DNA of 64,000 nucleotides, taken from assembly GCA_947499715.1 (NCBI GenBank), contig CANMPL010000002.1:310001-374000 (forward strand), written 5' to 3'. Origin of the DNA: an uncultured Paracoccaceae bacterium. GTDB lineage: Bacteria; Pseudomonadota; Alphaproteobacteria; Rhodobacterales; Rhodobacteraceae. The notes under the pieces are model-generated. The model made no database searches. It was not told where the DNA came from and was given only the letters and a program-made list of their open reading frames with translations. Shown here piece by piece: positions 46,623 to 56,257 of the stretch. The translations under genes and the position numbers were made by a program. Numbering within the stretch: position 1 is the stretch's first letter; each line of letters starts with the position of its first letter.

Positions 46623-47034
46623 GACCGGGATCTTTCAGTTTCACGCCGCGCTGGGCCATAACACGCGCAAGCGTTTCGAGATCTGGCATGTCGCGCGGGT
46701 GGGTGCTCTCCTCTGTTCCGTCTTTGTAAACGACGGTGACATCTGAATCCTGGGTCCAATGAACCGCACGCAGAAAATCGATATCTGCCAGCGCGATTTG
46801 ACGCGGTTTGCGCCAAGCGTTTAACGTCAGATGCGTGGCGTCAACACGAATCCCGCGTGCCGGCGACATCATCAACATCCAGCCCAGCACCACACCGGCC
46901 AAGACAGCCACCATCATCACGATATCAGGTGCGTCATTGACGATCCCGAAGGTCAGCAAAAAGGCCACAACCGCAGCGGACAGCCAGACAAGCTGACTGC
47001 GCCCGGATTGGCGATATTCATAATCATCGATCAT
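46612..47034 (-). CDS. membrane protein with two N-terminal helices, unknown function
   Basis: A 140-residue protein with two closely spaced transmembrane helices (about residues 15-55) and a soluble C-terminus that may be a PH-like bacterial domain: RGIRVDATHLTLNAWRKP and IDFLRAVHWTQDSDVTVVYKDG. The C-terminus overlaps the convergent ABC-2 permease by 11 bases. No function assigned. Confidence 0.75.
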   Translation of the reverse strand: MIDDYEYRQSGRSQLVWLSAAVVAFLLTFGIVNDAPDIVMMVAVLAGVVLGWMLMMSPARGIRVDATHLTLNAWRKPRQIALADIDFLRAVHWTQDSDVTVVYKDGTEESTHPRDMPDLETLARVMAQRGVKLKDPGLKA

Positions 47035-47087
47035 GGAGAATGCGTATTGGTTAATTTCGGCGCGAATTGGGCGGCGCTGGTGCAGTT

Positions 47088-47969
47088 TTAAGTTGCCTTT
47101 GCGGCCCTTTCACGCGCCGCCAGCAGTGCGGCCCCGGCCAAAATGACCCCGGCCCCCAACCAACTGACGGCGTCCGGCACCACGTCAAAAAGCGCCAGGT
47201 CGTAAAGGGCGGCAAAGATCAGCGTCACATAGCTGAACGGTGTGACAAAGCTCGCATCGGCCCGCGCCATCGCGTTGACAAAACAGGCCTGCGCGCCTGC
47301 CATTAACACGCCCAAGGCCACCAATGCGCCCCATTGCGCCACAGTTGGGTTTGCAAAAACCGCGATCGCCGCAAGCGAAGAGATCACGCAGCCGATCGAA
47401 TTGTTGATCAGTAGGATCTGAAGCGTTGGTTCCCGATCGGCCAGTTTCTTGATGAAAATCAATTCTGTTCCCAACAGGGCCGCTGCCGCCAGTGCCAGCA
47501 AGGCGGGCAGTTGAAACGTGCCCTCTCCGGGGCGCAGCAAAATTAGCGCCCCTGCCAATGCCATTCCTGCCGCCAACCACCGCCATTTGCCGACCCGCTC
47601 GCCCAAAAGCGGGATGGCAAGCAACATGCCAAATACCGGGTTCAAAAACGAAATCGCGGTGGCATCGCTCAGCGGGATAAACGCGACAGCCGCGAACATG
47701 CAGGTCACGCCCATCCAGCCAAACAGCGACCGCCCGATATGGACCGGCAGGTTGGGGTGGGTGAATGTCGGGCGCAGGACCGCCGCCGCAGTCGCAATCG
47801 TGGCAAAGGCAAAGATGAACCGTCCATGGCTGATCTGCAAAGGATGCAGGGCAGGGCCCAGCAGGTCGGACCCCAAAAGCTTTGCCATCATCATCGTGCC
47901 CGCAATGAAGGCCGTTGCCGACAGCATGAAGGCAATCGCAAGCGGCGGGTTGTGGCGGGGCAACGGCAT
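47088..47969 (-). CDS. EamA-family (DMT superfamily) transporter
   Basis: A 293-residue, ten-helix exporter made of two EamA repeats. Segments such as FIPLSDATAISFLNPVFGMLLAIPLLGER and SFVTPFSYVTLIFAALYDLALF are typical. It probably exports small metabolites or amino-acid-like compounds. It is divergent from argD; the 247-base gap between them holds a candidate leader peptide. Confidence 0.92.
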   Translation of the reverse strand: MPLPRHNPPLAIAFMLSATAFIAGTMMMAKLLGSDLLGPALHPLQISHGRFIFAFATIATAAAVLRPTFTHPNLPVHIGRSLFGWMGVTCMFAAVAFIPLSDATAISFLNPVFGMLLAIPLLGERVGKWRWLAAGMALAGALILLRPGEGTFQLPALLALAAAALLGTELIFIKKLADREPTLQILLINNSIGCVISSLAAIAVFANPTVAQWGALVALGVLMAGAQACFVNAMARADASFVTPFSYVTLIFAALYDLALFDVVPDAVSWLGAGVILAGAALLAARERAAKAT

Positions 47970-48069
47970 GGTCTGTCACTGTCCCATTCCGCCCCACAGC
48001 ACAACGCCAATTTCCAGACGCGGAATTTGGGGCTTCCCACCACAGCCGCCTTGGTCTATTCCCGCCCCC

Positions 48070-48111
48070 ATGATGAACCGTGCCAACATGATCGCCCGAC
48101 GCCGACGCTAA
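48070..48111 (+). CDS. candidate arginine-rich leader peptide upstream of argD
   Basis: A 13-residue frame (MMNRANMIARRRR) ends in four consecutive Arg codons (CGA CGC CGA CGC) and then TAA, 105 bases before argD. An AAGCCCG segment at the leader stop could pair with CGGGCTT at 48187-48193. This resembles a ribosome-controlled attenuator responding to arginine. There is no ribosome site before the ATG, and no clean terminator, so the call is tentative. Confidence 0.35.
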   Translation: MMNRANMIARRRR

Positions 48112-48216
48112 GCCCGTCTGCCGATCTGTCACGTCCATCGTCCACCCTTAAAATCGTTGACCTGCCCGCGCCGCCACGGCATCACTCGGGCTTCTAATCT
48201 GAAAAAGGCTGATCCC

Positions 48217-49389
48217 ATGATCCCTGCTGTCCTTCCGACCTATAACCGTGTGCCCCTGACCTTCGTGTCCGGGGAAGGCTCTTGGCTGGTCGAGGCGGAT
48301 GGCCGACGTTTTCTGGATCTGGGTGCCGGCATCGCGGTCAATTGTTTGGGCCATGCCCATCCCGCGCTGACCAAAGCGCTGACCGATCAGGCGGGCCAGG
48401 TTTGGCATTTGTCCAACCTTTACAACATCCCCAGCCAGCAGGCGCTGGCCGATAAACTGGTTGATGCCACCTTCGCCGACACGGTGTTCTTTACCAATTC
48501 CGGCACCGAGGCCTGCGAGTTGGCCGTCAAAATGGCCCGCAAATACTGGTATGAAAAAGGCGAGGATCGGTCAGAGATCATCACCTTCTCAGGCTCTTTC
48601 CACGGGCGGTCCTCGGCTGGCATTGCCGCCGCCGGATCCGAGAAAATGACCAAAGGCTTTGGCCCGCTGCTGCCCGGCTTCACCCATCTGGAATTTGGCG
48701 ATCATGACGCGCTTAAGGCCGCGGTGAGCGACAAGACCGCTGCCATTCTGATCGAACCTGTGCAGGGGGAGGGCGGCATCCGCCCGGTGCCAGATCAATG
48801 CCTCAAGGGCCTGCGCGACATCTGTGATCAAACCGGCGCGCTTTTGATCTTTGATGAGGTCCAATGCGGCGTCGGCCGGACCGGTAAACTCTTTGCGCAT
48901 GAATGGGCGGGGATCTCACCCGATATCATGATGGTGGCCAAAGGCATCGGCGGTGGCTTTCCCTTGGGGGCTGTCCTTGCAACCGAAAATGCCGCCTTTG
49001 GCATGACCGCCGGGACCCATGGATCGACTTATGGCGGCAACCCACTGGGCTGCGCTGTTGGCAACGCGGTGATGGACATTGTCGGATCCGATGAATTTCT
49101 GGCAGAGGTGAATCGCAAAGCAGGCCTTTTGCGTCAAAAGCTTGAAGGCCTTGTTGCTGACAACCCTGATGTGTTCGAGGGCGTGCGTGGGTCGGGCCTG
49201 ATGCTTGGCCTCAAGTGCAAAGTCACAAATATGGACGTGGTGACCGCGGGATATGGGCAAAACGTCCTGACCGTGCCCGCCGCTGACAACGTGGTGCGGC
49301 TTCTGCCTGCGCTGAACATCACGGACGAAGACATCGCTGCCGCCACTGACAAGCTCGACTCAGCCGCCAAAACCCTTTCTTTTGAATGA
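48217..49389 (+). CDS. argD: acetylornithine aminotransferase
   Basis: A 390-residue class III PLP aminotransferase of arginine synthesis. The start is at [11 protein letters not shown] with AAAAAGG upstream; a 20-codon longer frame is unlikely. [30 protein letters not shown] and the PLP lysine in [12 protein letters not shown] are typical. A succinyldiaminopimelate aminotransferase activity is also likely, as usual for the family. It is followed by argF after 55 bases. Confidence 0.96.
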   Translation: MIPAVLPTYNRVPLTFVSGEGSWLVEADGRRFLDLGAGIAVNCLGHAHPALTKALTDQAGQVWHLSNLYNIPSQQALADKLVDATFADTVFFTNSGTEACELAVKMARKYWYEKGEDRSEIITFSGSFHGRSSAGIAAAGSEKMTKGFGPLLPGFTHLEFGDHDALKAAVSDKTAAILIEPVQGEGGIRPVPDQCLKGLRDICDQTGALLIFDEVQCGVGRTGKLFAHEWAGISPDIMMVAKGIGGGFPLGAVLATENAAFGMTAGTHGSTYGGNPLGCAVGNAVMDIVGSDEFLAEVNRKAGLLRQKLEGLVADNPDVFEGVRGSGLMLGLKCKVTNMDVVTAGYGQNVLTVPAADNVVRLLPALNITDEDIAAATDKLDSAAKTLSFE

Positions 49390-49396
49390 AAATATG

Positions 49397-49431
49397 CCGG
49401 GGGTTTGGGGGCTGGCCCCCAAGTTGCCCGG
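49397..49431 (+). repeat. GC-rich hairpin between argD and argF
   Basis: TTGGGGG-CTGG-CCCCCAA at 49405-49422 sits inside an outer CCGGG/CCCGG pair. No T tract follows, so it is not a typical terminator. It may be an RNA stability or intergenic palindromic element. Confidence 0.55.
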
Positions 49432-49444
49432 CAGAAAGATCGAA

Positions 49445-50350
49445 ATGACCCACTTTCTTGATATCCATACGACCTCCCCAGCCGACCTGCGGCAGATCAT
49501 CGATACAGCCCGCGCCATCAAGGACGCGCGGGCAGGCCAACCCAAAGGCGCGCTGGATCAAGACCAGCCGCTCGCCGGGCATATGGTCGCGCTGATTTTC
49601 GAAAAGCCTTCGACCCGTACCCGTGTCAGCTTTGACGTGGGCGTGCGCCAGATGGGCGGCCAAACCATGGTGCTTTCTGGCGCAGACATGCAACTGGGGC
49701 ATGGCGAAACCATTGCCGATACCGCCCGCGTGCTGTCGCGCTACGTTGACCTCATTATGATCCGCACCTTTGAAGAGGCGACGCTTCTGGAAATGGCCGA
49801 ATACGCCTCTGTTCCGGTGATCAACGGGCTGACCAACCGCACGCACCCCTGCCAGATCATGGCCGACATCATGACGTTTGAAGAACACAACGGCCCGATC
49901 AAGGGCAAAAAAGTCGTCTGGTCTGGCGATGGCAATAACGTCTTTGCCAGCTTCGCTCATGCCGCCAAACAGTTTGAGTTCGATCTGGTCTTTACCGGCC
50001 CCGAACCGCTGGACCCTGAACCAGCGCTCAATGGCCTCTATACCACCGTGCGCAACCCGGACGAGGCCGTCGTGGGCGCCGATCTGGTCGTCACCGACAC
50101 CTGGGTGTCCATGCATGATCCGCAATCAGCGCGCGAACGGCGCCACAATCAATTGCGCGGTTATCAGGTTAACGATGCGCTGATGGCCAAGGCCAAGGAT
50201 GACGCGCTGTTTATGCACTGCCTGCCTGCCCACCGCGATGACGAAGCGACAAGCAGCGTCATGGACGGCGAACACTCGGTCATCTTTGATGAGGCTGAAA
50301 ACCGTCTGCACGCGCAAAAGGCAATCATGCGTCACTGTCTGGGGTTCTGA
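49445..50350 (+). CDS. argF: ornithine carbamoyltransferase
   Basis: A 301-residue enzyme making citrulline from ornithine and carbamoyl phosphate. [15 protein letters not shown] is the carbamoyl-phosphate site, and HCLPAHR near the C-terminus binds ornithine. The start is at [11 protein letters not shown]; a longer frame reaching into argD is rejected. It converges on hrpB with 13 bases between the stops. Confidence 0.97.
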   Translation: MTHFLDIHTTSPADLRQIIDTARAIKDARAGQPKGALDQDQPLAGHMVALIFEKPSTRTRVSFDVGVRQMGGQTMVLSGADMQLGHGETIADTARVLSRYVDLIMIRTFEEATLLEMAEYASVPVINGLTNRTHPCQIMADIMTFEEHNGPIKGKKVVWSGDGNNVFASFAHAAKQFEFDLVFTGPEPLDPEPALNGLYTTVRNPDEAVVGADLVVTDTWVSMHDPQSARERRHNQLRGYQVNDALMAKAKDDALFMHCLPAHRDDEATSSVMDGEHSVIFDEAENRLHAQKAIMRHCLGF

Positions 50351-50363
50351 CGCAAGCTTTGCG

Positions 50364-52754
50364 CTATTGTCCGCGTGGTTTTGCACGCAGCGTTGGGTCG
50401 GCTTGGGTCGGATCTTCGGGCCAGGGATGACGCGGATAGCGCCCGCGCATGTCGCGGCGCACGTCGGCATAGGATGTGGCCCAAAAACCGGGAATGTCCT
50501 GCGTGGTCTGCACTGGCTTTTGCCCCGGTGACAGCAGCGTCACACGCAGCGGCGTGCGGCCGACATACGGGTGCGTGGTCTGGCCAAACATCTCTTGCAG
50601 GCGCAGCGTGATTTCAGGCGCATCGCCGCTGTAATCAATCGGGATCTTGCGGCCCAGCGGCGTTTCAAAATGGGCCGGGGCGGCCTTGTCGAGGCGCTGC
50701 ATCTGGTCCCAGTCAAGCATACCGCGCAAGGCGGGCAGCACGTCGAACCGTCGCCAGGCCTCTGTGCTGCGCACGCCGCCAAGATGCGGCAGCAACCAAT
50801 CCTCAAGTGTCGCCATCAGCGTTTCGTCATCCATCGCAGGCAGGTCGTCGACCAAGGCAACGCGCGCCCGAAACAGTGCCGCTTTGCCTGTGATCCGCAG
50901 CCCCAATTGCCGCACGCCCTCTAGCATTGCGGCGGCAACCGCATCTTCAGGGGCATCTGACCAGACCCTGTCGTCCAGCACCAAAGCGCCCAGCTTTTCC
51001 TGCCGCCGCGCCGACACCTTGCCGTCGCGCTTGGACCACAGACAAACATCCTGCCAAACTGGTGGATATAGCTGTCGCACCTCGGCCTCGCTGATCGCAA
51101 CGGCTTGCCGGACGCGGGCCTCGCGGGCGTCGCCGTCCAGATCCGTGGCCACGATCAGGCGTTGTCCCGCCAGCGGATCGCCCGCATCCAGAACCGCACC
51201 TTTGCCCCCTGATAGCAGATACCTTGGCGCGTCGCCCTTGCGCCGCAGCCCGATCCGGTCGGGGTAGGCAAGGGCGGCCATCATTGGCAATGTTGTATCA
51301 GCCGTGTCGCGCAACCCTTTGGACAGGCGCGGAATTTCCGCTTTGATCTGTTGTAGTGCACTGTGCTGCACCTCGCCCGGCCCATCATAACGCCCCTTGA
51401 TCGCGCGCATCCGCAACGCCAGATCCACCGGCGCGCCGCGCAGCGGATCGCGGGCCGACAAAAGTGCTGCAAGCGGTGCCGCAGCCTTTCCTGCACTGAT
51501 CAACATATGCCCCAGCCTTGGGTGCAGCGGCAGCGCCGCCAAGGCGCGCCCATGCGACGTTATCCGGTCTGATCCGTCCAACGCGCCCAGATCGCGTAGC
51601 AGCGCCTTTGCCTCTGTCAGGGTGCCTTCGGGCGGTGGCGTCAGAAACGCCAGATCCTCTGATCCCCAGACCGCCAGTTCGAGGGCGAGTGGCGCCAAAT
51701 CTGCCGCCTCAATCTCTGCCGGGGCAAAGCCGGGCAGGGCGCCGTCTTCGCCCTTGGTCCATAGCTTGTAGGCCACGCCTGCAGCCACGCGGCCTGCGCG
51801 ACCCGCCCGTTGTGCGGCCTCTGCCCGGCTGACCCGTTCGGTAACCAACCGCGACATGCCCGATCCGGGGTCATAACGCGCACGGCGGGCGCGGCCCGCA
51901 TCCACCACGACGCGAATGTCTTCGATGGTGAGAGAGGTTTCCGCAATCGCCGTGGACAGAACGATCTTGCGGCCCTGTGCAACCGGGGCAATTGCCGCCC
52001 GCTGCGCCTTGAACGAAAGCGCGCCGTAAAGCGGGCGCACCGCGCAGTCAGCAGGCAATCGCCCCTTGGTCGCGGCCTCAACTGTGCGGATCTCGCCCTC
52101 TCCGGGCAAGAACACCAGCACCCCGCCTTGGGTCTTGGGCACCACATCAACCAGCAGATCTGCTGTCGCCTGTGCCAACCTGACGCCCTTGGGCACTGCG
52201 CGGTCCAGCCAGACAGATTCTACCGGAAAGGCACGACCCTCGGATGTAACCAGGGGGGCATCATCCAGCATCGCCGCCACCGGGCCTGCATCCAGAGTGG
52301 CCGACATGACCACCAATTGCAGGTCGGGCCGCAACGCCTGTCGCACCTCCCAAACCAAAGCCAAGCCAAGATCGGCGTTCAGCGATCGTTCGTGAAATTC
52401 GTCAAAGATCACAGCACCCACACCGGGCAATTCGGGATCACTTTGCAGCATCCGCGTCAGGATGCCTTCGGTCACCACCTCGATCCGGCTGCCCTTGACG
52501 CTTTCGCCTCGCATGCGAAACCCGACCTGCCCGCCGGGCTCTTCGCCCAATTGCGCGGCCAGCCGCTCTGCTGCGGCTCTGGCGGCAAGGCGACGCGGTT
52601 CAAGCATCACGATCTTGCCCTTTGTCACCTCGAGCATCGCAAGGGGCACGCGGCTGGTCTTGCCCGCCCCCGGTGGCGCTTGCAGCACGACCCGGCCCGC
52701 ATCGCGCAGGGCGGCCACCACCTCGGGCAAGACTGCATCAATCGGCAGGATCAT
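50364..52754 (-). CDS. hrpB: ATP-dependent helicase HrpB
   Basis: A 796-residue DEAH-family helicase. Motif I is PPGAGKTSRVP, motif II DEFHERS, motif III SATLDAG, and motif VI QRAGRAGRV. The C-terminal HrpB domain contains LPCHLGGVR-like sequence LPHLGGVRS. Start at ATG 52754, with GGAGG 5 bases upstream; a GTG one codon earlier is possible. Its RNA substrate is unknown. Downstream of the rpmB terminator, so it probably has its own promoter. Confidence 0.95.
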   Translation of the reverse strand: MILPIDAVLPEVVAALRDAGRVVLQAPPGAGKTSRVPLAMLEVTKGKIVMLEPRRLAARAAAERLAAQLGEEPGGQVGFRMRGESVKGSRIEVVTEGILTRMLQSDPELPGVGAVIFDEFHERSLNADLGLALVWEVRQALRPDLQLVVMSATLDAGPVAAMLDDAPLVTSEGRAFPVESVWLDRAVPKGVRLAQATADLLVDVVPKTQGGVLVFLPGEGEIRTVEAATKGRLPADCAVRPLYGALSFKAQRAAIAPVAQGRKIVLSTAIAETSLTIEDIRVVVDAGRARRARYDPGSGMSRLVTERVSRAEAAQRAGRAGRVAAGVAYKLWTKGEDGALPGFAPAEIEAADLAPLALELAVWGSEDLAFLTPPPEGTLTEAKALLRDLGALDGSDRITSHGRALAALPLHPRLGHMLISAGKAAAPLAALLSARDPLRGAPVDLALRMRAIKGRYDGPGEVQHSALQQIKAEIPRLSKGLRDTADTTLPMMAALAYPDRIGLRRKGDAPRYLLSGGKGAVLDAGDPLAGQRLIVATDLDGDAREARVRQAVAISEAEVRQLYPPVWQDVCLWSKRDGKVSARRQEKLGALVLDDRVWSDAPEDAVAAAMLEGVRQLGLRITGKAALFRARVALVDDLPAMDDETLMATLEDWLLPHLGGVRSTEAWRRFDVLPALRGMLDWDQMQRLDKAAPAHFETPLGRKIPIDYSGDAPEITLRLQEMFGQTTHPYVGRTPLRVTLLSPGQKPVQTTQDIPGFWATSYADVRRDMRGRYPRHPWPEDPTQADPTLRAKPRGQ

Positions 52755-52787
52755 CACGCCCTCCGTCTATCATCCCACCCACACAGC

Positions 52788-52816
52788 AAAAAGCCCGGCT
52801 GCTTGCGCAACCGGGC
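52788..52816 (-). terminator. rpmB intrinsic terminator
   Basis: On the minus strand GCCCGG and CCGGGC flank a 12-base loop, followed by TTTTT. It lies 25 bases after the rpmB stop. Confidence 0.85.
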
Positions 52817-52841
52817 CCTCGCAATTCCATTCGGTCAAAGA

Positions 52842-53123
52842 TCAGGCAGACGCCTTGGCGATCTCTTTCTTGACCTTCAGCGCACCGGTTGAAAGCTCTG
52901 CCTCTTTGGCTTTCGCCATGAAACCGTCAAGACCACCGCGGTGATCGACAGTGCGCAAAGCCGCATTCGAGATGCGGAATTTGAATGTCCGGCCCAGCAC
53001 GTCCGAGCGCAGCGACACATCCTGCAGGTTCGGCAGGAACCGGCGGCGGGTACGGTTTTTGGCGTGGCTGACATTGTTGCCAGACATCGGGCCTTTTCCA
53101 GTCAGTTCGCAACGGCGCGACAT
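52842..53123 (-). CDS. rpmB: 50S ribosomal protein L28
   Basis: A 93-residue protein beginning [20 protein letters not shown], the standard L28 start; three codons upstream in the same frame are excluded. The C-terminal tail is longer than in the ~78-residue enteric form, as in other alphaproteobacteria. Monocistronic, with its own terminator. A weak promoter (TAATAT at 53179-53184, minus strand) may drive it. Confidence 0.97.
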   Translation of the reverse strand: MSRRCELTGKGPMSGNNVSHAKNRTRRRFLPNLQDVSLRSDVLGRTFKFRISNAALRTVDHRGGLDGFMAKAKEAELSTGALKVKKEIAKASA

Positions 53124-53250
53124 GGGCTTCATCCTTCGGTTACGGTCCGTTCGCCGCGCGTGATCGGGCGATGACCTTCATATTACAATGACCCCTAAGA
53201 AAAGAGGCCTGAATTCGGTTTGCGCGGGATAGGCGGATTCCCAGGTCGGG

Positions 53251-54264
53251 TCAAGAGCCTTGACCCCCGGTTTCGTCGCTTTCACGCAGCGACGCAACGA
53301 TCCTTGCAGCCGCTGCGTCGGGTGAAGTTGCACCTTGCGCGACCGCAGCCTCTGATTGGATCATTAGTTTGCGCAGGTCAGGGTCCGTTTCTAGCCGGAC
53401 CAGCATCAATTGACGCACTTCATCCTGAAACCAATACCCCTTCTGGCTGGCGCGGGTCTGGTCCCAGATCCCTTGATCCTTTCGCCAATCCAGCAGAGAC
53501 TTCATTTCTTCCCAAGCCTTTGAAATACCACCGTTTTCCAACGCAGAGATTGTTAACGCCTTTGGGAAATCCTCGGGGTCCTGCGGGCGTTTGCGCAACA
53601 GCCGCAACGCGCCTGCGTAGTCCGCACAGGTCCGGGTGGCCTGCGGTTTCAGCTCTCCATCGGCTTTGTTGACAAGGATCAGGTCCGCGATTTCCATGAT
53701 GCCGCGTTTGACGCCCTGCAACTCATCGCCACCGGCAGGCGCCAGCAGCAACACGAAAATATCCGACATCTGCGCCACAACGGTTTCGGATTGCCCGACG
53801 CCCACGGTTTCAATCAACACCACGTCAAATCCCGCCGCTTCGCACAAGGCAATCGCCTCGCGGGTGCGGCGGGCTACACCACCAAGCTGAGTTTGGCTGG
53901 GTGAAGGCCGTATAAATGCGTTTGGATCCCTTGCAAGGTGGTCCATGCGGGTCTTGTCGCCCAGGATCGACCCGCCAGACCGGGCCGACGACGGATCGAC
54001 CGCCAGCACAGCGACGCGCTTGCCCTGTGCGGTTAGCATCAGGCCAAAGCTTTCGATAAAGGTCGATTTGCCGACGCCGGGGGTGCCGGACAGCCCAATG
54101 CGCAGGGCCTGTCTCTCCTGACCAAGCGCCTCAAGCAGCGCAAGTGCATCAGCGCGGTGATCGGCGCGTCCGCTTTCCACAAGCGTAATCGCCCGCGCAA
54201 GCGCGCGACGGTCGCCGCCTTTGATCTGCGCGGCCATTTGAGTGATGTCAGCCCGATGTGCCAT
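53251..54264 (-). CDS. meaB: MeaB-type G3E GTPase (methylmalonyl-CoA mutase chaperone)
   Basis: A 337-residue GTPase that protects and loads cobalamin into methylmalonyl-CoA mutase or a related acyl-CoA mutase. Walker A is GTPGVGKST; LAVDPSSARSGGSILGDKTRM and LIETVGVGQSE are diagnostic; the base-specificity motif is NKAD. The start is at MAHRADITQMA; the 25-codon longer frame is rejected. No mutase gene is in the window. The next gene upstream is a sirtuin. Confidence 0.94.
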   Translation of the reverse strand: MAHRADITQMAAQIKGGDRRALARAITLVESGRADHRADALALLEALGQERQALRIGLSGTPGVGKSTFIESFGLMLTAQGKRVAVLAVDPSSARSGGSILGDKTRMDHLARDPNAFIRPSPSQTQLGGVARRTREAIALCEAAGFDVVLIETVGVGQSETVVAQMSDIFVLLLAPAGGDELQGVKRGIMEIADLILVNKADGELKPQATRTCADYAGALRLLRKRPQDPEDFPKALTISALENGGISKAWEEMKSLLDWRKDQGIWDQTRASQKGYWFQDEVRQLMLVRLETDPDLRKLMIQSEAAVAQGATSPDAAAARIVASLRESDETGGQGS

Positions 54265-54317
54265 GCTGCTTTGTGGCGTGGGTCTTGGGCGCTGTCCAGT
54301 CTGGGTTGGCTTTGCCG

Positions 54318-54995
54318 CTAGATCAGGGTCTCGACCCAATCGGGCACCGCTTGGCTTGCAGGGCCAGTGCGCAGAGTGTCAAACCCGCCGCCTGTCGGCT
54401 CTGGGTTGATCTCAAGCGTTTTTGCCCCGGCGTCTTGGGCGATATCCACGAAACCGGCAGCAGGATAAACTGTGCCACTTGTGCCGATCGCCACGAATAG
54501 GTCGCAGGTCGCGAGGTCGTGCAGGATTTGATCCATGTGATAGGGGATCTCTCCGAACCAGACGATATCGGGCCGGGTTTTGGGGGCCGTGCAATTGGGG
54601 CAGGGGGCGGCGTGGTCCATAACCGGCGGCGCATCCCAGGTCGCGCCACATCCCGCGCAAAGCGCCCGCATAAGGCTGCCGTGCATATGGATCACAGCCC
54701 TTGACCCGGCCCGTTCGTGTAAATCATCGACGTTTTGCGTGACAAGGATCACGTCATGCCGTTTGGACTTTTGCAATTTAGCGAGTGCGTCATGTGCCGC
54801 ATTTGGCGCTGCACTTAAACAATTCTGACGTCGTGCGTTGTAAAAGTCGTGGACAAGCGCCGGATCGCGGCCAAAACCCTGCGGTGTTGCGACATCTTCC
54901 AGATCATACCGCGTCCACAACCCGTCTTCATCGCGGAATGTGCCCAATCCGCTTTCTGCTGAAACGCCTGCCCCGGTCAGGATCACGATCTTCAT
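54318..54995 (-). CDS. cobB: NAD-dependent protein deacylase, sirtuin (CobB type)
   Basis: A 225-residue sirtuin. GAGVSAESGLGTFR is the NAD loop, TQNVDDLHERAG and HMHGSL supply the catalytic histidine, and CAGC/CPNC bind zinc. FYNARR contains the Tyr-x-x-Arg pair that in SIRT5-like enzymes accepts succinyl or malonyl groups, so desuccinylase activity is likely in addition to deacetylation. It sits 53 bases upstream of meaB on the same strand, and both touch acyl-CoA metabolism. Confidence 0.94.
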   Translation of the reverse strand: MKIVILTGAGVSAESGLGTFRDEDGLWTRYDLEDVATPQGFGRDPALVHDFYNARRQNCLSAAPNAAHDALAKLQKSKRHDVILVTQNVDDLHERAGSRAVIHMHGSLMRALCAGCGATWDAPPVMDHAAPCPNCTAPKTRPDIVWFGEIPYHMDQILHDLATCDLFVAIGTSGTVYPAAGFVDIAQDAGAKTLEINPEPTGGGFDTLRTGPASQAVPDWVETLI

Positions 54996-55071
54996 TTTTG
55001 CCTCTTACCCGCCCAAGTCTCGCCCCATGGTTGCGGTAAGCCTTCGTTAAGGCAAGGCAAGAGGCGCGCAA

Positions 55072-55779
55072 ATGTTCCAAGATGGCAATATCCTGTCCAC
55101 GTTCCGTGGCCCTTGGGGCGTGCGGGTGGAGGTTGACCAGTCAATCGTCTTTTTGGTCGGGGTTCTGATCTACCTGTCGTTGGGAAGCGGCCTGTTGGAT
55201 GGCGCAATCTATGCGCTGATGCTTGTTCTGGCGATCTATCTGCATGAATTGGGCCATGCCTGGGGCTGCCTTGTGCAGGGTGTTCCCGTGCGCAGGGTGG
55301 TGCTGCACGGCGGTGGCGGCTTTTGCGAACATGCCATCAGCCCGGACCGGCACAGCCAAGAGCTGATCGTGTTGATGGGACCACTTGTGAACCTCGCACT
55401 TTGGGCGCTTTCGGGCGTGGCGCTCTTTCTTGTCGATCTCGTCTTCATGAATGCCATGAATAGCGGCGGGTCCCTGACCTACGCCTATTTTGTCATCACG
55501 GATTACATTTGGCTTTTTGGCTTCATCAATCTGATGCTGTTTCTCTACAACATCATCCCGGTGCAACCTTTGGACGGCGGCAAGCTTTTGCATCTGGGGT
55601 TGCTGCGGGTGCTGCGCAGCGAACTGGCCCATCGGGTGACGGGCGGTATCGGTCTGGTGATTTCGCTGATCTACATACCTGTCGCGATCTATGCCTATGT
55701 CGACTGGGGCTGGATCCTGTTCTTCATCCCCTCGCCACGCGCGCACTACAATATGATGCGGGGCAATCTGGCCTTTTGA
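55072..55779 (+). CDS. M50-family membrane metalloprotease homologue
   Basis: A 235-residue membrane protein with about five helices. The zinc motif is HELGHAWG, and a second site NIIPVQPLDGGK supplies the aspartate, as in site-2-protease relatives. There is no PDZ domain. AGAGG precedes the ATG. Substrate unknown; simple SpoIVFB-like members often act in regulated intramembrane proteolysis. Confidence 0.9.
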   Translation: MFQDGNILSTFRGPWGVRVEVDQSIVFLVGVLIYLSLGSGLLDGAIYALMLVLAIYLHELGHAWGCLVQGVPVRRVVLHGGGGFCEHAISPDRHSQELIVLMGPLVNLALWALSGVALFLVDLVFMNAMNSGGSLTYAYFVITDYIWLFGFINLMLFLYNIIPVQPLDGGKLLHLGLLRVLRSELAHRVTGGIGLVISLIYIPVAIYAYVDWGWILFFIPSPRAHYNMMRGNLAF

Positions 55780-55831
55780 AAATGCGCGATCATGGAGTAG
55801 CCTGCGGGTAGTCGGTTAAGGAGTATCGCGT

Positions 55832-56257
55832 ATGAGAACCCCCATTCATCTTTGGATCGTCGGCATTCTGGCGCTGATTTGGAACATGGGCGGGGTCTTT
55901 GACTACATCGCCGTCAAATTCCGTATCGAGAGCTATATCAGCCAAATGCCCGAAGGCGGCATGGCCTTTCTCGAAGCGGCACCACCCTGGTATTCCGCCG
56001 CCTGGGCCATTGGTGTCTGGTTTTCGCTGATCGGTGCCTTGCTGTTGCTCTTGCGCAGCCGTGTCGCAGGCTCTGCCTTTGCGATGTCGTTTCTGGGGCT
56101 GGTGATCGCTTCGGTCTATTCCTTTGGCATCGCCGACAGCAGCCCGATGCGGGATGCCGGTGCAGGTGCGATGATCTTTACCGTAGCGATCTATATCGTC
56201 CTGATCCTCCTTTTCATCTATGCCCGTGCGATGACACGCCGTGGCGTGCTGCGTTGA
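55832..56257 (+). CDS. four-helix membrane protein of unknown function
   Basis: A 141-residue protein with four predicted transmembrane segments: near the N-terminus (LWIVGILALIWNMGGVFDYI), around 55-72, 78-97 and 112-130. The sequence WNMGGVFDY at its start is a feature seen in a family of small membrane proteins, but no function is known to me. It overlaps the phosphatase gene by 4 bases, suggesting a shared transcript. Confidence 0.78.
   Translation: MRTPIHLWIVGILALIWNMGGVFDYIAVKFRIESYISQMPEGGMAFLEAAPPWYSAAWAIGVWFSLIGALLLLLRSRVAGSAFAMSFLGLVIASVYSFGIADSSPMRDAGAGAMIFTVAIYIVLILLFIYARAMTRRGVLR

Noticed and set aside
48217-49389. Longer argD start at 48157
   Set aside because: The extra 20 residues are not family-like, and AAAAAGG fits the internal ATG at 48217.
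51810-52892. Plus-strand frame over hrpB and the rpmB terminator
   Set aside because: Runs antisense through conserved helicase motifs and a terminator; composition artefact.
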